Shown one piece after another: positions 7,210 to 9,590 of a stretch of DNA of 9,590 nt. The translations under genes and the position numbers were made by a program. The notes below the pieces were generated by a model. It was not told the DNA's origin. It did not search any database and saw only the letters and a program-made list of their open reading frames with translations. How positions within the stretch are numbered: position 1 is the first letter of the stretch; every line of letters starts with the position of its first letter. Source of the stretch: Saprospiraceae bacterium UBA7328 (GTDB taxonomy: Bacteria; Bacteroidota; Bacteroidia; Chitinophagales; Saprospiraceae); NCBI GenBank assembly GCA_002471345.1, contig DKPS01000225.1:1-9590 (forward strand). The letters run 5' to 3'.

Positions 7210-8196
7210 TTAATAGGCCCATGTGAGGTAAGAAGCCCCCCATGTAAATCCACCTCCAAAAGCCGTTAATATAATTTTATCGCCTTTCTTAAGTCGAGAT
7301 TCATAATCCCAGAGACAAAGAGGTAATGTTCCTGCTGTAGTATTCCCATATTTCTGAATATTCATCATCACTTTTTCTTTGGGAAAATCTAGCATCTTAC
7401 CTACAGTATCAATAATTCTGACATTTGCCTGATGAGGTACCAACCAATCCACGTCTTCCACGCTTAAGTCATTCATTTTCATTACTTTATTCACTGCATC
7501 TGTCATTCCTGAAACAGCCGCTTTGAATACTACTCTTCCATTCTGTCTCACGTAATGTTCCTTATTGTCTATAGTTTCATAGGATGCAGGCTTGGCAGAT
7601 CCTCCTGCGACCATAAATAAATGCTCCTGTCCACTCCCATCACTTCTCATAAATGAATTGTGATATCCATGTTCCTCATCTGCTTCCAAAAGAACAGCCC
7701 CAGCTCCATCACCAAAAATGATACAGGTAGACCGGTCCTCATAATCTATTATAGAGGACATTTTATCCGCACCGACAATGACAACTTTTTTATGAAGTTC
7801 AGATTCGATAAATTTTGCTCCAGTGGTCAAGGCATAAAGGAAACCAGAACATGCAGCAGTAAGATCAAATGTGAATGCATTTTTCATTCCTGATTTATAT
7901 GCAATAATATTAGCTGTATCAGGGAAGAGAACATCGGGAGTCACAGTCGCACAAATCAGCAGATCGACCTCTTCAGGATTGCATCCAGATTTTTCTAATA
8001 AGTCTTTCACTGCATTAACACCCAGAATAGATGTACCCTTATTCTCTCCTTTTAAAATTCTTCGTTCTTCAATACCAGTACGAGACCTAATCCATTCATC
8101 ATTAGTGTCGACCATTTTTTCTAGATCGAAATTACTTAGCACATCAGGTGGGATATATCCTCCTACTCCTTTAATAGCCGCCTTAATCTTGGACAT
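7210..8196 (-). CDS. fabH: Beta-ketoacyl-ACP synthase III
   Basis: FabH condenses acetyl-CoA or a branched short acyl-CoA with malonyl-ACP, starting each round of type II fatty-acid synthesis. The 328-aa protein has the complete catalytic triad: Cys116 in [13 protein letters not shown], His255 in [10 protein letters not shown] and Asn285 in [11 protein letters not shown]. It also has the N-terminal motif [17 protein letters not shown] (31-47) and the C-terminal glycine-rich [10 protein letters not shown] choose ATG 8196 ([16 protein letters not shown]), which matches where the family begins; an upstream in-frame ATG at 8229 would add 11 residues not typical of FabH. In Bacteroidota, branched-chain primers are common substrates, but primer preference is not visible here. 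It is first in the leftward gene string, with no rpmF or plsX directly upstream. It is transcribed divergently from the thioredoxin-SPOR gene. Confidence 0.96.
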   Translation of the reverse strand: MSKIKAAIKGVGGYIPPDVLSNFDLEKMVDTNDEWIRSRTGIEERRILKGENKGTSILGVNAVKDLLEKSGCNPEEVDLLICATVTPDVLFPDTANIIAYKSGMKNAFTFDLTAACSGFLYALTTGAKFIESELHKKVVIVGADKMSSIIDYEDRSTCIIFGDGAGAVLLEADEEHGYHNSFMRSDGSGQEHLFMVAGGSAKPASYETIDNKEHYVRQNGRVVFKAAVSGMTDAVNKVMKMNDLSVEDVDWLVPHQANVRIIDTVGKMLDFPKEKVMMNIQKYGNTTAGTLPLCLWDYESRLKKGDKIILTAFGGGFTWGASYLTWAY

Positions 8197-8254
8197 ATAT
8201 ACATTTTCAATTCGGGCCACAAGGTACATAATTGAGAATTAAGGATTAACCAAT

Positions 8255-8264
8255 TTTGATCAAA
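8255..8264. promoter_or_regulatory. 10-bp palindrome upstream of fabH
   Basis: TTTGATCAAA is a perfect 10-bp palindrome about 60 bp before the fabH start. On the minus strand it overlaps TACTTTG (8261-8267), a -7-like box with one spacer base too few. It could be an operator covering the fabH promoter, or chance in AT-rich DNA. It is not tied to any known regulator. Confidence 0.2.
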
Positions 8265-8356
8265 GTATATGCATTTTTTAAAAAGCACAACTTATTATCA
8301 TTTAATACCTACTGATTATCAGCCAGTTACAACATATTTTGCTTCATATTAAACAA

Positions 8357-8371
8357 ATTCGTAATACGAAT
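8357..8371. promoter_or_regulatory. 15-bp perfect dyad between fabH and the thioredoxin-SPOR gene
   Basis: ATTCGTA and TACGAAT form a perfect inverted repeat with 7-bp arms around a single central A. The site lies about 80 bp before the + strand start at 8453 and about 160 bp before fabH. Its size and symmetry fit a dimeric DNA-binding regulator. It is too short and has no T tract, so it is not a terminator. I do not recognise the motif as that of a named regulator. Confidence 0.35.
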
Positions 8372-8408
8372 GACCTATTGGTACAGTGCTTGCCAAATAA
8401 CATATGAG

Positions 8409-8429
8409 AACATTACTTAATGTGATGTT
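8409..8429 (+). promoter_or_regulatory. Hairpin in the probable leader of the thioredoxin-SPOR gene
   Basis: AACATTAC (8409-8416) pairs with GTGATGTT (8422-8429) in an 8-bp stem with one T-G pair and a 5-nt loop. It ends 23 nt before the ATG at 8453. It could be an operator or an mRNA hairpin. The surrounding 256-bp intergenic stretch (8197-8452) holds no open reading frame or RNA gene that I can support. Confidence 0.2.
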
Positions 8430-8452
8430 ATCATTAAAAATAAAAACCTGAG

Positions 8453-9181
8453 ATGAGATATTTAATGCTTTCACTATGCATTGGCTTGTCCATAACCCTC
8501 TTAGGGTCAGTGGATAAATACGAGCCAAGCTACTATCAAGGAGATTTAGAATCGGCGAAAGCTTTGGCCAAAAGTCAAAATAAATTTGTCTTCGTCAAGT
8601 TTTATGCTGATTGGTGTGTTCCGTGCAAATGGATGGATGAAACCACATATAGTGATCCCACTGTTGTTGGCAAAATCAATTCTAATTTTGTGCCATTGAA
8701 GGTAAATATTGACGATTTTGATGGCTTTGCCCTAAGACAGAGGCTGGGAATTTCAGTCCTTCCTACAGTAGTCATATATGATCCTCAAGGTAAAATGGTA
8801 AAAAGAATAGAGGAAACATTACCTCCTAGCAAAATGATAACATCCTTAGATCAAGTGGTATCCAATAATGGTGGAAATGTAAAAAGATCAATTAATCAAT
8901 CTCCGAGACAACAGAATTATAAGGTATCAACACCTAAAGCAACCTACTCGAAAAAGAGCTACAAGTTGCAATTAGGAGTTTTCGAAGGATTTGAAAACAC
9001 AATGGCTTTTTTAGACAGGATAAAAGAGAAAGTAGATCAACAAGCAATGGTTTTACATGATTACAAAGAAGGAAAAACCATGTATAAAGTTCTAATTGGT
9101 AGATATAAAACCCACCAAGAAGCAAGTGATGCGAGGCAAAAATTACAATCACTTCACGGATTAGATTCCGTGGTTTATTGA
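8453..9181 (+). CDS. Exported thioredoxin-fold protein with C-terminal SPOR domain
   Basis: The 242-aa protein has an N-terminal signal sequence (MRYLMLSLCIGLSITLLGS), so it should act in the periplasm. A thioredoxin-fold domain (about 28-138) follows with the active site WCVPCK (Cys55, Cys58), the conserved FVKFYADW strand before it and the cis-proline Pro104 in SVLPTV. This resembles the DsbD-gamma/thioredoxin_7 type. A low-complexity, Ser/Asn/Gln-rich linker (about 138-167) leads to a SPOR domain (about 168-242: SYKLQLGVF...YKVLIGRYKTHQEA...). SPOR domains bind glycan strands lacking stem peptides, often at the division septum. The likely role is thiol-disulfide exchange or cytochrome/envelope protein maturation held near peptidoglycan, but the partner is unknown. 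It is divergent from fabH and monocistronic, closed by a strong terminator. Confidence 0.88.
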   Translation: MRYLMLSLCIGLSITLLGSVDKYEPSYYQGDLESAKALAKSQNKFVFVKFYADWCVPCKWMDETTYSDPTVVGKINSNFVPLKVNIDDFDGFALRQRLGISVLPTVVIYDPQGKMVKRIEETLPPSKMITSLDQVVSNNGGNVKRSINQSPRQQNYKVSTPKATYSKKSYKLQLGVFEGFENTMAFLDRIKEKVDQQAMVLHDYKEGKTMYKVLIGRYKTHQEASDARQKLQSLHGLDSVVY

Positions 9182-9230
9182 GCACCCTAATTATAGGCAT
9201 ATAATAGTCAACAAAACAGCAATAAGCTCA

Positions 9231-9275
9231 AAACACCACTCGTTAATGATAAATCATTGGCAGTGGTGTTTTTTT
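9231..9275 (+). terminator. Strong intrinsic terminator after the thioredoxin-SPOR gene
   Basis: AAACACCACT (9231-9240) pairs perfectly with AGTGGTGTTT (9262-9271). The stem continues inward after one bulged C through G9242-C9261, two T-G pairs and AATGAT with ATCATT, giving a hairpin of about 18 bp. A T run follows (to 9275). It starts 49 nt after the stop codon and separates this gene from the one at 9309. Confidence 0.9.
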
Positions 9276-9308
9276 ATTTACTAAAAACTGATTTGAGTCA
9301 GACGTTTT

Positions 9309-9590
9309 ATGGCGAGTGTTCGGAAATTTAGGGGTGTATTTTATTTTCCTTTTTTAACTTTCTTTTTCTCTTTTACATCTCTACTATCGCAGGGCGATCC
9401 AGTAGAGATAACTGGTGAATCAGTATCAGGAGAACCTGGTCAAATAGTTTGTGTCAATTTTACTGTTAACAATTTTGATTCGATAGCAGGATTTCAATTC
9501 AGCGTCAATTTTGAAGCAGATCTTATTGATTTCGAAATTGTGAACACAAATGGTGTTCTAAATGGATTTAATGGAGTAGATAGATTTGCA
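9309..9590 (+). CDS. Secreted cohesin-like domain protein, N-terminal part (cut by window end)
   Basis: An open frame of 94 codons runs off the right edge without a stop. It begins with a signal peptide: basic residues (RKFR, 5-8), then FYFPFLTFFFSFTSLLS, with cleavage probably near residue 28. From about residue 33 a beta-rich stretch resembles the start of a cohesin-type domain: SGEPGQIVCVNFTVNNFD, then IAGFQFSVNFEADLIDFEIV, where secreted Bacteroidota proteins often have Gly-rich turns and an F-x-F-S-V/I strand. Such proteins are usually large, surface-exposed and often end in a T9SS sorting domain, but the C terminus lies outside the window. It follows the strong terminator, so it has its own promoter; I see no clear TAnnTTTG box before it. 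The start at ATG 9309 is chosen because it gives a complete signal peptide. Confidence 0.75.
   Translation, partial: MASVRKFRGVFYFPFLTFFFSFTSLLSQGDPVEITGESVSGEPGQIVCVNFTVNNFDSIAGFQFSVNFEADLIDFEIVNTNGVLNGFNGVDRFA

Noticed and set aside
6938..7213. Open frame of 91 codons on the + strand across the fabH-efp gap
   Set aside because: Mostly antisense to efp, with no recognisable protein; the gap is better explained as a promoter region.
7871..8242. Open frame of 123 codons on the + strand
   Set aside because: Antisense to the 5' half of fabH, whose catalytic motifs are clear; composition is that of a reverse-complement shadow.
8335..8341. TATTTTG as a -7 promoter box for the thioredoxin-SPOR gene
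   Set aside because: It has one spacer base too few for TAnnTTTG, no -33 partner, and would give a leader of over 100 nt; too weak to list.
8934..9200. Open frame of 88 codons on the - strand
   Set aside because: Antisense to the SPOR domain coding region, and it begins inside the region between the stop codon and terminator; no motif.

Overview
The window is AT-rich bacterial DNA that looks chromosomal and comes from the phylum Bacteroidota (Cytophagia/Saprospiria-like). The basis is: a secreted protein with a C-terminal type IX secretion (T9SS) type A sorting domain; EF-P, FabH, AccB and AccC sequences of Bacteroidota type; near absence of Shine-Dalgarno sequences, with A-rich leaders instead; promoter-like TAnnTTTG boxes of the Bacteroidota sigma factor; and a partial secreted cohesin-like surface protein. 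No phage, IS element, CRISPR array or plasmid function is visible.

Layout. (1) 1-150: a tRNA-Arg-like gene with anticodon TCG and an imperfect acceptor stem, followed by a strong intrinsic terminator. (2) 201-800 (+): purN, de novo purine synthesis, converging on and overlapping the next gene by 44 bp. (3) 757-8196 (-): seven codirectional genes, in transcription order fabH, efp, accB, accC, an MsbA-like ABC exporter, a T9SS-sorted secreted protein of unknown function, and a PLP-dependent enzyme of the ACC deaminase/D-cysteine desulfhydrase family. Gaps are 114, 13, 26, 18 and 37 bp, then a 1-nt stop/start overlap. (4) 8197-8452: a divergent regulatory region with several dyads. (5) 8453-9181 (+): a secreted thioredoxin-fold protein fused to a peptidoglycan-binding SPOR domain, followed by a strong terminator. 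(6) 9309-9590 (+): the start of a secreted cohesin-like protein cut by the window edge.

How the genes fit together. fabH, accB and accC supply the first steps of fatty-acid synthesis: malonyl-CoA formation and the initiating condensation. efp is a translation factor commonly found with accBC. The ABC exporter behind accC may move a lipid or other hydrophobic product made downstream of this pathway, but its substrate cannot be read from sequence. The last two genes are probably cotranscribed, but their link to lipid metabolism is unknown. The window is mostly conserved housekeeping sequence. I found no convincing new multi-gene system. The points most worth a second look are the degenerate tRNA, the thioredoxin-SPOR fusion, the extended fabH-acc gene string, and the dyads between the divergent genes.
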